Source: Cyanophora paradoxa
Taxonomy: Eukaryota; Glaucocystophyceae; Cyanophorales; Cyanophoraceae
NCBI GenBank assembly: GCA_004431415.1
Contig: QPMI01000633.1
Span: 62,001-126,000 of the forward strand
Reading direction: 5' to 3'
Length of the DNA stretch: 64,000 nt
Positions 1 to 7,766 of the stretch are shown here, one piece after another. Within the stretch, counting starts at the first letter, position 1, and each line of letters begins with the position of its first letter. Below the pieces are notes generated by a model, which was not told where the DNA came from, did not search any database, and was given only the letters and a program-made list of their open reading frames with translations. The position numbers and the translations under genes are program-made.

Positions 1-1103
1 CTGTCTCAGTGTAGAGGAAGGCGTCTTGAGCCTCGAAGACTCGAGCCTTATTGGTTGCGAAGCAGGCAGACGTGGTGGAGCTGCTAGTCTCTCGCGTGTG
101 GTCGCAGCGCTGGCTTTCGTGCGGGCACCACGCGCTCTTTCTCTATCGGACGGAGGCGCACTGGCATTGCTCGATTCGTCGATCACCTTGTTGAAGTGAG
201 ACCTCTTGTTCAAGATTATGGTGCCTAGAACCATATCTAGATCTGTGAGATAACAAATATCATCCCGTTGCAGTTGCTCGTTTCGGGAGGCGAAAGCAGA
301 GCGTGGTGCTGGAGGAGGCATATGGGGTAATGGCGTCACGCTCACAGCTCAGCATATCGATCTCTCAAAATCTGTTGCGGGCTCCGGTGCCGGAGGCGCC
401 ATCAGCCTGTCAAACGGCGCGCTGAATATTTCGCAAGCCATCCTGGTTGGTTGTACAGCATCCACCTCCGGAGGCGCTGTCTCGCTCGGAAACGTGACTG
501 CTTCAATTCGAGGGTTAGCGGTTTCTGGTATTCGGTCTTTCAAACGTTGCAATTGAGAGGGATTGCAGGTCTGAGCTCCGAGCGTCCAAAGCGCGCTCGG
601 GGGGCGCCCTGCATGCGGATGACAGCCGCGTGCTGATAGAGGCGTCCGATCTCTCCCTGTGCACGGCGGACGGCGGACCCGGAGGCGCACTCGCACTGCT
701 CGACTCGGTCTTGGACATCGTACGGTCGGATCTCAAGGCTAGTACGGCATCAGGTGTAGGGGGCGCCGCTTCACTGAACAACGTGACCGCGAGCATTACC
801 CGGTTCGACCTGGCTTTTCGGGGGAATATTGCGCATCGCGATCGTGATTTTCGTAACCATTCAAAAACAGATCCAAGCTTGAGAAGTCAAAATCCACAGG
901 CGGAGGAGGAGGTGCTATCGCGATGGACGGTGGCAATCTGGCGCTTGAATTGTGTGACCTGTCGGAGTCCGCTGCAGAAGGCGGTGGGGGCGGCGCACTG
1001 CTTGTCTCGAACGCTGGCTTGAAAGCCAAGGACTGCCAGCTACACCACAGCGTTGCTTCGGGATCGGGCGGTGCCGTGAATCTCAACAATGCAACTGCCA
1101 CAA
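1..1103 (+). CDS. Giant beta-helix (PMP-like) membrane protein, 5' part, interrupted by element 1
   Basis: Exons of a large host gene that begins before the window. Translation gives modules of roughly 50-60 residues, each with a GGA[LIV] turn (GGAISLSNG, GGAVSLGNVTA, GGALALLDS, GGAASLNNVTA, GGAVNLNNATA), as in right-handed beta-helix proteins of the polymorphic membrane protein type. At least two GT-AG introns are visible (about 524-568 and 815-881). The reading frame enters element 1 inside an exon: codons ending NNATAT stop at the element and continue at 30212 as ITACSLH, matching other modules of the form NNVTASITRFDL. The gene resumes at 30206-37534. In this allele the integration would truncate the protein unless another allele is intact. 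The assignment to the repeat class is firm; the function (surface or adhesion protein) is inference. Confidence 0.75.
1098..1103. repeat. Target site duplication, left copy (CCACAA)
   Basis: CCACAA lies directly before the first base of element 1 (ACACATAAAG). The identical hexamer follows the last base of the element at 30206-30211. Neighbouring bases differ on both sides, so the duplication is exactly 6 bp, the size usual for polinton/Maverick integrases. Confidence 0.95.
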
Positions 1104-1188
1104 ACACATAAAGAAATACAAATTTAAATCCCTCCGCTTCGCGCTTCGCGCTTCGCTCCTGGATTTAAATTTGTATTTCTTTATGTGT
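1104..1188. repeat. Terminal palindrome (hairpin-capable end), left end of element 1
   Basis: Two perfect 28-nt inverted arms (1104-1131 and 1161-1188) flank a 29-nt GC-rich loop made of overlapping CGCTTCG units, so each terminus is a palindrome within the larger inverted repeat. The inner arm end (TTTAAATCC) and the loop core CGCTTCGCG also occur at the end of element 2. A role as a fold-back replication end or integrase/terminal-protein site is inference. Confidence 0.9.
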
Positions 1189-1538
1189 AAATTAATCGAA
1201 AATATTTAAAAAATAAATCAAAATGTTTAATAAAATCAATTAAATTTAAATAAATTCGATTAAATTAATTGGTATAATATCAATTAAATTATGATTTTAT
1301 GAAATTTATATAAAGTTTTGATAAATTACGTATTTCTCAATTGATTCAATGATATAAACGCGATTAATTTGTATTTAAATGTAAAATACGTATTTTGCGA
1401 TTGATATAAACGCGATTAATATGTATTTTATGCAAATTCGATATAATCTCGATTGAAGGAACATAAATTTATGATATAATCACGATTGAAGTAGTCCACC
1501 GCCCATTCTATCGTAAAACGCAAAAATTCACACAGAGT

Positions 1539-1953
1539 TGCATTATGTCCAATTAAACAATCGATGAGATTGCGGCATATTTTGTTGGAAGAGATGGTTA
1601 CTGCATTATGTCCAATTAAACAATCGATGAAATATCGGATGAAAATAATTCACTCGTTACTGCATTATGTCCAATTAAACAATCGTTGAGATTGCGGCGT
1701 ATTTTGTTGGAAGAGATGGTTACTGCATCAGGTCCAATTAAACAATCGATGAGATTCGGGTAAGCTTTTTACTGTATCGAAAATGACCCCAGAGTTGCAT
1801 TATGTCCAATTAAACAATTGATAAGATTGGATTCTGTTTTTTACTGTAAAAACATTGTATCTTAGGTGTATCAATCTCAATTGAATTAATCGATGTAATT
1901 TTGTTGGAAGAGATGGTTACAGCATTATGTCCAATTAAACAATCGATGAGATT
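1539..1953 (+). repeat. Iteron-like array, six copies, left TIR
   Basis: Six copies of a roughly 31-bp motif (TGCATTATGTCC then AATTAAACAATCGATGAGAT, with small variations) begin near 1539, 1602, 1661, 1724, 1796 and 1922. Several are followed by the same TTTTGTTGGAAGAGATGGTTAC spacer class. By symmetry the right TIR holds the same array at about 29356-29770. Regular spacing and presence in element 2 suggest protein-binding sites for replication or packaging (inference). Confidence 0.85.
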
Positions 1954-1971
1954 TCGCTGAGATGAAAACGG

Positions 1972-2360
1972 TTAGGCACTTTTTTATCGTGATCGGCGGA
2001 TATCATTTAGATATAAAACGGGCTACTGAAATGGAGCGGGTTAATCGAAGTAGGCACTTTTTTTAATCGCGGTAGGCAGCGTAGGCGCGTTAGGCACTTC
2101 CTTATCGAGAATTAAAAAGAAGTCCCAAATACATCAACTTGTGTTTTTCAAAACGTTGATTTTATTTTTTATAGAGAGTTTCCAGAAAAGGTGCCTAAGT
2201 GCCTAACGTCAATTAAAAGTGCCTAACGTCAATTAAAAGTGCCTAACTTCAATTAAAAAGTGCCTACCAAACGATATTCAGTAAGACATCTATGAATCAT
2301 AGAGATATGATATATTCACTTTCATTATCTGAGAAATATAAAGTGCCTACCAAACCATTA
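1972..2360 (+). repeat. Inverted TAGGCAC/GTGCCTA iteron module, left TIR
   Basis: Several TAGGCAC units point one way (about 1972-2100), then an AT-rich spacer containing TCAACTTGTGTTTTTCAAAA, then GTGCCTA units point the other way (about 2191-2355), each followed by a CAATTAAAA-like tail. The core (about 2071-2290) recurs inside the element at 19594-19810 and in the right TIR at about 29019-29240. Confidence 0.85.
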
Positions 2361-2369
2361 ACAGTGTGA

Positions 2370-2768
2370 TTAACTCGGAAATCGCGCTGCTATCTGCTTC
2401 TCCGCTTTCTCCAACCCTGAAAAGATCTCTGTTATTCTCTCATCTATCAATTGTGATATTACTGAGGTCTTACTTTGCGCTTCGGTTCCGCAAGTGAATA
2501 CATCAATCGCTAACATTCCTTGATCAGAGTAGCAATGAGCGGTGCAATGGCTCTCATCGAGAAGTAATACCATCGCAAAACCCGGTGGCGAAACACCACC
2601 ATCGAAAATCTCGCAATGCTTGTGAACAACTCGGATACCTTGTTCTTGAATAATAGTTTGTAAAAATTGCATTAACCATGTTGTTGTGGTTTCCAAGTTC
2701 TCCAATCCCACCATCAATGGATGATTGAACTTGTAATCTAACATTACATGGGAACCGCGATGATTCAT
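2370..2768 (-). CDS. speD: S-adenosylmethionine decarboxylase proenzyme (SpeD/SpeH class)
   Basis: A 132-residue pyruvoyl-dependent decarboxylase of the short bacterial/archaeal class. DESH at residues 71-74 holds the Ser73 expected to be the self-cleavage site and pyruvoyl source. His78 and Cys93 (in DVFTCG) keep the same spacing as Ser63, His68 and Cys83 of the Thermotoga maritima enzyme. It would make decarboxylated AdoMet for spermidine synthesis; SpeD homologues that switched to ornithine or arginine exist, so the substrate is not certain. The gene starts divergently from the small gene at 2808. Codons after about residue 98 fall inside the TIR, so a 3' fragment is duplicated at 28838-28939. 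Element 2 has a close homologue at 63416-63817. Confidence 0.9.
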   Translation of the reverse strand: MNHRGSHVMLDYKFNHPLMVGLENLETTTTWLMQFLQTIIQEQGIRVVHKHCEIFDGGVSPPGFAMVLLLDESHCTAHCYSDQGMLAIDVFTCGTEAQSKTSVISQLIDERITEIFSGLEKAEKQIAARFPS

Positions 2769-2807
2769 TTATGAATTATATAGAAAAATAAAAACGAAAT
2801 TGGTAGG

Positions 2808-2963
2808 ATGCGAACCATCTTAGCGAAAGTATTTCCGTTTGAGTTGGTCGATATCATAATGCTCCATTATCATAAGACATGTCCGAATTGCTTTGATACT
2901 TGCATTATTACAAGAAACAAGACTGGTAAAGTCTTAATTTCTTTATCCCGTCTCCATATGTAA
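2808..2963 (+). CDS. Small conserved protein with F-box-like core and Cys cluster (51 aa)
   Basis: ATG at 2808, stop at 2961. The N-terminal half (PFELVDIIMLHYHKTC) resembles the start of an F-box (LPxELVxxI), followed by CPNCFDTC, a possible metal-binding cluster. The same gene lies at 63858 in element 2 with mostly conservative changes (PYELVDIILLHYHKTC), again divergent from AdoMetDC with about 40 bp between the two starts. Conservation at protein level between diverged elements supports a real gene. Function is unknown; an adaptor or regulator role is speculation. Confidence 0.7.
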   Translation: MRTILAKVFPFELVDIIMLHYHKTCPNCFDTCIITRNKTGKVLISLSRLHM

Positions 2964-2987
2964 TTTGTTTTTCTTTATCTATGGTAA

Positions 2988-3803
2988 ATGAAGACTCACT
3001 TTTACCATAAGTATGTCGGTAATAAATACAATGAAATGGATACAATCAATCCTTTTATCGATTTAGAAGGCATAAATAAAATAATAGAACCATTTTGTGG
3101 TTCAGGTGCATTTAGTTTCTATCTTTGGGAAAAGCATAAAGAACGTTTTGATTACTTTATGAATGATAACGACGAAACACATATACTTTTTTTGAATACA
3201 ATGAAAGACCCTAACAGTAAAGTAAAACTTTTAGATAGTCTTCAACAGTTCGAAGCAGTAAGCAATATAGAAGAGCATAAAGAAGTTTATAAGAGTTTTC
3301 TACAACATGATCGTAAAGATGTAATGGATTACTTAGCCCATCATTTCTATCTTCTTAAAAACAGCGTTTTAAATGTTAAAACCCTCCGTGATTTCAAAAA
3401 ACGGAACGTGAAGTTGAGTGCATATACAACTCTTAAAAAGAAGATACCTTACGATGATTTCCTACAAGATGTTAACTTATCTCTTGGGGATTATCTGGAT
3501 ATTGTGTTGAAATACAAAGATGATGAGGATGCATTCATATTTCTTGATCCTCCATACGTTAATAGCAATAATGACTTTTACGAAAATGTAGAATCCGATT
3601 TGGAAAAATTCTTTTTGGATTTAGAAGATCTATTGAAGACCGCGAAATGCAAAGTTATGATGGTTGTTAATGATGCTTTATTAATGAAATTGCTATTTAA
3701 ACCCTTTATTCGACATACATATGGTAAAGTGTATGGTATATCAAAAAAGAAAAGGAAACATCTCATTATGACTAACTACGAAATCAATCAAAATACAACA
3801 TAA
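2988..3803 (+). CDS. DNA adenine-N6 methyltransferase, D12 class (Dam-like)
   Basis: A 271-residue protein with an N-terminal KYVGNKY segment, the AdoMet-binding motif PFCGSGAF (residues 35-42) and the catalytic DPPY motif near residue 187, in the order typical of D12-class (Dam/DpnM) enzymes. Length fits the family. It probably methylates adenine in element DNA. No cognate restriction enzyme is recognisable next to it, so it may be a solitary methylase for self-marking or protection (inference). Its last 20 bp overlap the convergent zinc-ribbon gene. Confidence 0.9.
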   Translation: MKTHFYHKYVGNKYNEMDTINPFIDLEGINKIIEPFCGSGAFSFYLWEKHKERFDYFMNDNDETHILFLNTMKDPNSKVKLLDSLQQFEAVSNIEEHKEVYKSFLQHDRKDVMDYLAHHFYLLKNSVLNVKTLRDFKKRNVKLSAYTTLKKKIPYDDFLQDVNLSLGDYLDIVLKYKDDEDAFIFLDPPYVNSNNDFYENVESDLEKFFLDLEDLLKTAKCKVMMVVNDALLMKLLFKPFIRHTYGKVYGISKKKRKHLIMTNYEINQNTT

Positions 3804-4056
3804 TTGGCTTCTCTTCTATAACGATTCCCCATGTAGTCTTTTTTCTGTATGCATGTGAGTGTTTCTTGGAACACTGTCGGCAACCCGATCCCTTAATGTG
3901 ATTAAATCCGTAGGTTTGGAACGTCTTATTACATTGTAAACATCTAACGGATACCTTCTCTTGTGCTTTCTTATAGACAGTCTCACTGTAATCGAATTTA
4001 GCATCACCATGAATCATAATCGCAGATTCAATAAATCTTTTAGTTTTTTCATCCAT
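3784..4056 (-). CDS. Small zinc-ribbon protein (90 aa)
   Basis: The sequence starts with an FIESAIMIHGDAKFDYSETVY segment class common in phage and giant-virus proteins that precede treble-clef or HNH domains. Two Cys pairs follow (CLQC and CRQC), with a short basic tail. It is too short for a complete endonuclease. It could be a DNA-binding zinc ribbon or the remnant of an HNH-type nuclease. A TATA-like stretch (CTATATATA in reverse) lies just upstream of the ATG. Confidence 0.6.
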   Translation of the reverse strand: MDEKTKRFIESAIMIHGDAKFDYSETVYKKAQEKVSVRCLQCNKTFQTYGFNHIKGSGCRQCSKKHSHAYRKKTTWGIVIEEKPIMLYFD

Positions 4057-4079
4057 TCCTCTATATATACCTTAGAAAT

Positions 4080-4909
4080 CTATGGTGCAGTATCTGACCC
4101 AAAAATGGGGAAGTAGCGATTTGTGCCGTAATATTCTGCATATGTATTCTGTTTTGCAATAGCATCGGTTCTCTCAGCATAGAGAATGCATTTGTAGATA
4201 CCAAACCTGGTGGCTCTCACCAAGAACTGGTAATCTTCAAGACCGAAATTCACTCCATGATAAGCAATTCCGAAATTGTCATATGGCGTGATCACAACTG
4301 CAATATTTGGGGTTCCACCCTCTACTTGACAGACAGCATAAACATCTGGTGGGATATCGACAACCACCTTGTAGTGGTCACCAATCTCAACAAGAGAATC
4401 AACTACTGATGTCTGCTCATTCACAACAATTGGGAAGATCTTGATAATATATGGTGCATTCATACTGGGGACATAGGTGCGAATTCTGGTGTTGGGATCA
4501 ATGGGATTGGGTTGATCATTTACGAAAAGAGGCGCACCAACAGCTCCACCAATCCGAAGACCATCACCAATATATGCTCCCCCGTTTTGCAGTTAATAGC
4601 TCCCGACCGAGATTCAAAAGAATAAGTAGAAAGAGGATCACCATAACTGTCTGGGTCTCCATAGTGGGCAGAAAAGTTTGCATTTGTGACAAGGAGTTTC
4701 GTTGTCTTAACTATACCATTATTTTTATCACACCTGAGTTCTTGCAATCTCAGTTTGTGGGTGGAACCAAATGTATTCATTGTGGGTTGCACTTCTGTGG
4801 ATTGGAGACCTTCTACATCATCAAAGGTAGCATGCTGCAAAACGTGATTCGCAGGTGCTGCTAATGAGAGTTGGGGTGTAATAATTCGTTCTGGTATTGG
4901 GGCAGCCAT
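4080..4909 (-). pseudogene. Virion-associated-type protein, frame-broken paralogue of 5001-5786
   Basis: The N-terminal part reads from 4909 and the C-terminal part from about 4463 in another frame. Both halves align along the neighbouring gene 5001-5786: RLQELRCDKNNGIVKTTKLL matches RVKELRADKNSGVVKTTRLL, and the C-terminal parts share the same beta-strand pattern. The frame changes at a run of five C (4579-4583). One extra base there would rejoin the halves in the same register as the paralogue. This is either a real inactivating deletion, a homopolymer sequencing error, or less likely programmed frameshifting. Function is unknown; the position beside fibre genes suggests a particle protein. 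Confidence 0.7.
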
Positions 4910-5000
4910 TTTACATTAAAGTGATATATAATTTATGGGGTTGGGTCATCAATCACATCTGGTTCCTGGTAAAACCCTGTTGTGAAGATATCTGCAACGT

Positions 5001-5786
5001 TTACCCTCGAAGTGCCGAAACAGCTGCTATATCTGTCCTCAGTCCCATAATCATAGTATTGTAAACTCCAACCTCAGTTACAAACAAATCATAGGTAAAT
5101 GTCAAATTGTTATAAACACAATATCCTCGACCGAAATGGTTTGATGCTTGAACAAAGAATAGGTAATTATGACCTGTTTGATTGTTGTTTGCTCTGCACA
5201 TAGATAGCATTGCTGTGGGAAGCGGAATATTTCTTCTTACTCGATCAGTTCCTGTTATAATAACCAATTCCGAATTTTCAAGAGTGACAGAGGAAGCAAC
5301 ATAGAAATGTAGAAAAGGTTGCTGTGCAACTGGTGTATAGAAACGTATTCGTTGGGGATTCTCTACATTTTGTTCAAGAGTATCTGGGACATCATTATAC
5401 GAAATTGAGGATGAAAGTTGACCTGAAATTCGACAGCCACCCCCAATAAATGCTCCTCCTGATCTCACAGTAACAGCAGCAGAATTCTTATCGAAATCAA
5501 GGGCTTTCAGATCAACACTGTAAGCATCAGGACCTCCATTAGTAGGTTGGAAGAAATTCGCATTTGAGACAAGGAGTCGAGTTGTTTTAACCACACCAGA
5601 ATTCTTGTCTGCTCTCAGTTCTTTAACTCGAATAATCGAATTCTTATCAAAGGAGTTACCATTGGAATTGGGTCTCTCTGTTGATTCTAAACCACGAACC
5701 TCATCATTAACTTCATGCTGGCGAAAGTGCATAGCAGGGGATCCAAGGGAATATATTGGAAGTTGAACTCGATTATATTCACCCAT
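5001..5786 (-). CDS. Hypothetical virion-associated protein (intact paralogue)
   Basis: The open frame extends to 5825, but the start at 5786 (MGEYNRVQLP) fits the paralogue next door and avoids a hydrophobic leader with no counterpart there. The N-terminal third contains the shared segment VKELRADKNSGVVKTTRLL, then a Gly-rich turn (GGAFIGGGC), then a beta-rich C-terminal half. There is no recognisable family. It belongs to a tandem, same-strand block running from the fibre genes to 4080, which suggests late co-expression and a structural role (inference). Confidence 0.6.
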   Translation of the reverse strand: MGEYNRVQLPIYSLGSPAMHFRQHEVNDEVRGLESTERPNSNGNSFDKNSIIRVKELRADKNSGVVKTTRLLVSNANFFQPTNGGPDAYSVDLKALDFDKNSAAVTVRSGGAFIGGGCRISGQLSSSISYNDVPDTLEQNVENPQRIRFYTPVAQQPFLHFYVASSVTLENSELVIITGTDRVRRNIPLPTAMLSMCRANNNQTGHNYLFFVQASNHFGRGYCVYNNLTFTYDLFVTEVGVYNTMIMGLRTDIAAVSALRG

Positions 5787-5825
5787 TGCTTCTTTTACTA
5801 AGAAGGAAAGAAAAATAAACACCAT

Positions 5826-6134
5826 TCAAGCCAAAGCAATTAGATTGGATCCAAGAGATTGGTAAGCGGTTGTTAGACATTGGATGTTGGATGTCATCGC
5901 TTTGAGGTTAGAATCACATTCACCATATTTTGTTACTGGGTCACCATAAGCCGATTGCGCAAGGACATTAACCAAAAGGTTTTTATATTCATGAACAACC
6001 GGTGACAGTTTGTTGGTTTGCTGTATCGTTTTTTCGACAGTTTGTAGTGCGGCTACAAGTTTGATAGTATCGAATGCAAGAGCGACAGGCTCAGAAGAAG
6101 TAGAAGGAGTTCCACCGAGTGGATAGGTCGCCAT
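5826..6134 (-). CDS. Hypothetical small protein (102 aa)
   Basis: The sequence is Ala/Thr/Leu-rich and probably mostly helical. No motif, signal peptide or membrane segment is recognised. It starts four bases before the end of the fibre C-terminal frame (stop at 6138) and sits in the same-strand structural block, so it may be a small fibre chaperone or particle component. That role is inferred from position only. Confidence 0.5.
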   Translation of the reverse strand: MATYPLGGTPSTSSEPVALAFDTIKLVAALQTVEKTIQQTNKLSPVVHEYKNLLVNVLAQSAYGDPVTKYGECDSNLKAMTSNIQCLTTAYQSLGSNLIALA

Positions 6135-6137
6135 TTA

Positions 6138-7766
6138 TTATACTGTGACATTTTTAATTTGGTCTATTTGACTTTGTAAATCTTTGCATTTCTGCGATAA
6201 CTCCTTCACTGCTTCAATGAGAACAGGAATTAAACCTGTGTATTCAAGAGATAGGTAGCCATCGTCTTTTTTAACATTAACTACCTCTGGTATTACCTTT
6301 TGAACATCTTGTGCAATTAAACCTAATTTTGTTCCGTCTTTTTCGCTTCCAATTCGTTTAAAACTTACTCCTTCTAATCTCTCGATTGCTGAAAGAGCGC
6401 CGGTTATCTTTTTAATATCTGTTTTGTATCTTATGTCACTTCCTTGTGTTAAATAACCTCCAATCCACATCCATCCTCCATGATACATGTAACAAATATC
6501 AGTATCTTGTTCATTTCGGAATACAAGGGGAATATCTCCCCTTCCTTTCAGGTATGTAGCGGTGTTATTTCCAAAAAGGATACGATTATATCCATCACTG
6601 GAATTAAACCAAGTCTCCACAGCTCCTGTTAAGATATTTGGTTTACTATAAACATTATTCCAATGAATATAGCCGGTGTGACCACCATAGCTATGCCCAA
6701 CCCATATTTTCATATAACTTATACCCATAATATGAACTCTTCCTATCTTTGGTCTAATCCGAATAGTGAGGAATCGATTACCAAGATGTATTGGAACATT
6801 ATTTATACCACTGTGGTTACCATCAGGCGATGTGGCGTATGGTTGATAACTATTCACTGATGTAATAAAAACTTCATTCCCTTGTCTATTAACTCCCCAA
6901 ATTTCAAAAAGTCGTGAGTTAGTCCAAGGTAAATAGGTTAAAAATGCTGTTCCTGTGTGGTATCCATCGGGTATATCGAAGTCAATCCAAGCGGTAGAAG
7001 TTTGGTCATCAGATTGATTATTATGGACATATGAACCATAATTATAATGTGGATCCCATGCTGAACTCCACGCCCATGTCCAACCCTCAGAACATCTATT
7101 AAATGCAATGCCTCCTACTGTTTTATCTGCTGTGTGAAACTTTGGGACATCATTACCGTTTATTTGGAGTTTGGTAGTAGCATTAATAGTAGGTGCTGTA
7201 ATAGTATTATTCACCCAAAAGTTACCATTGTTATAAGATTTTAAAATGGCTGTATCTGCTGAGTTTCTGAATTCAATTGACACAGCATCACCATTTGGTC
7301 TCCCTCGTATATATGTGCAATCGCCATTACCAAACCAAATTCGCTCGACTGCATCTACTGATTTTAACCATGTATTTGTTGGCCATGTTGCGGTTTGTGG
7401 AAGGTCTGCGGCTGAGTAAAATGATGGTTTACTAAATACATTATCCCAAGAGATCATGCCCAATTCATTATCTGTTGCTCTCTGTCTACTCCAACCGAAA
7501 ACACCCGTTAGATGAATGCGACCTTTTCGACCTTGAACATAAATATATTTGTAAAACTCACAATTGATTGAGGCAAACAAAATACAATTGTGTGTTCCAT
7601 CTTGATTAACTTCCTGAATTACTTGATAAGCATTTACACGCTTTAAGAAATGTTGATATCCATTAACAGTTTGCCCGTAGATATCGAAATATCTACAATT
7701 ACCCAAGGCATGTGCTGAATATAAAACGATTTCATACCTGTCGGAACAACCCACCTCATCCAACAT
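6138..7766 (-). CDS. Fibre protein, C-terminal part with S74 intramolecular chaperone domain
   Basis: Repeated beta-rich modules (NSRLFEIWGVNRQGNEVF and similar) are followed near residue 445 by a peptidase S74/endosialidase-type chaperone domain. It has SDIRYKTDI with the expected catalytic Ser, GLIAQDVQKVIPEVV, and a closing helix with a coiled coil. This domain trimerises phage tail fibres and then cuts itself off. The frame overlaps the upstream frame (7643-10813). The module around 7700 is shared across both frames, so a single missing base near 7702 separates what appears to be one protein. The true start is therefore probably not the ATG at 7766. Confidence 0.8.
   Translation of the reverse strand: MLDEVGCSDRYEIVLYSAHALGNCRYFDIYGQTVNGYQHFLKRVNAYQVIQEVNQDGTHNCILFASINCEFYKYIYVQGRKGRIHLTGVFGWSRQRATDNELGMISWDNVFSKPSFYSAADLPQTATWPTNTWLKSVDAVERIWFGNGDCTYIRGRPNGDAVSIEFRNSADTAILKSYNNGNFWVNNTITAPTINATTKLQINGNDVPKFHTADKTVGGIAFNRCSEGWTWAWSSAWDPHYNYGSYVHNNQSDDQTSTAWIDFDIPDGYHTGTAFLTYLPWTNSRLFEIWGVNRQGNEVFITSVNSYQPYATSPDGNHSGINNVPIHLGNRFLTIRIRPKIGRVHIMGISYMKIWVGHSYGGHTGYIHWNNVYSKPNILTGAVETWFNSSDGYNRILFGNNTATYLKGRGDIPLVFRNEQDTDICYMYHGGWMWIGGYLTQGSDIRYKTDIKKITGALSAIERLEGVSFKRIGSEKDGTKLGLIAQDVQKVIPEVVNVKKDDGYLSLEYTGLIPVLIEAVKELSQKCKDLQSQIDQIKNVTV

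Larger units (their letters stand above)
1104..2475 (+). repeat. Left terminal inverted repeat of element 1 (about 1.37 kb)
   Basis: Reverse-complement match to 28836-30205, essentially perfect by eye until about 2440, then with a few mismatches up to about 2475. It holds, in order: the terminal palindrome, an AT-rich stretch, six copies of a CCAATTAAACAATCGATGA-type repeat, an inverted TAGGCAC/GTGCCTA module, and the 3' end of the AdoMetDC gene. No gene lies in 1189-2369. Confidence 0.93.
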
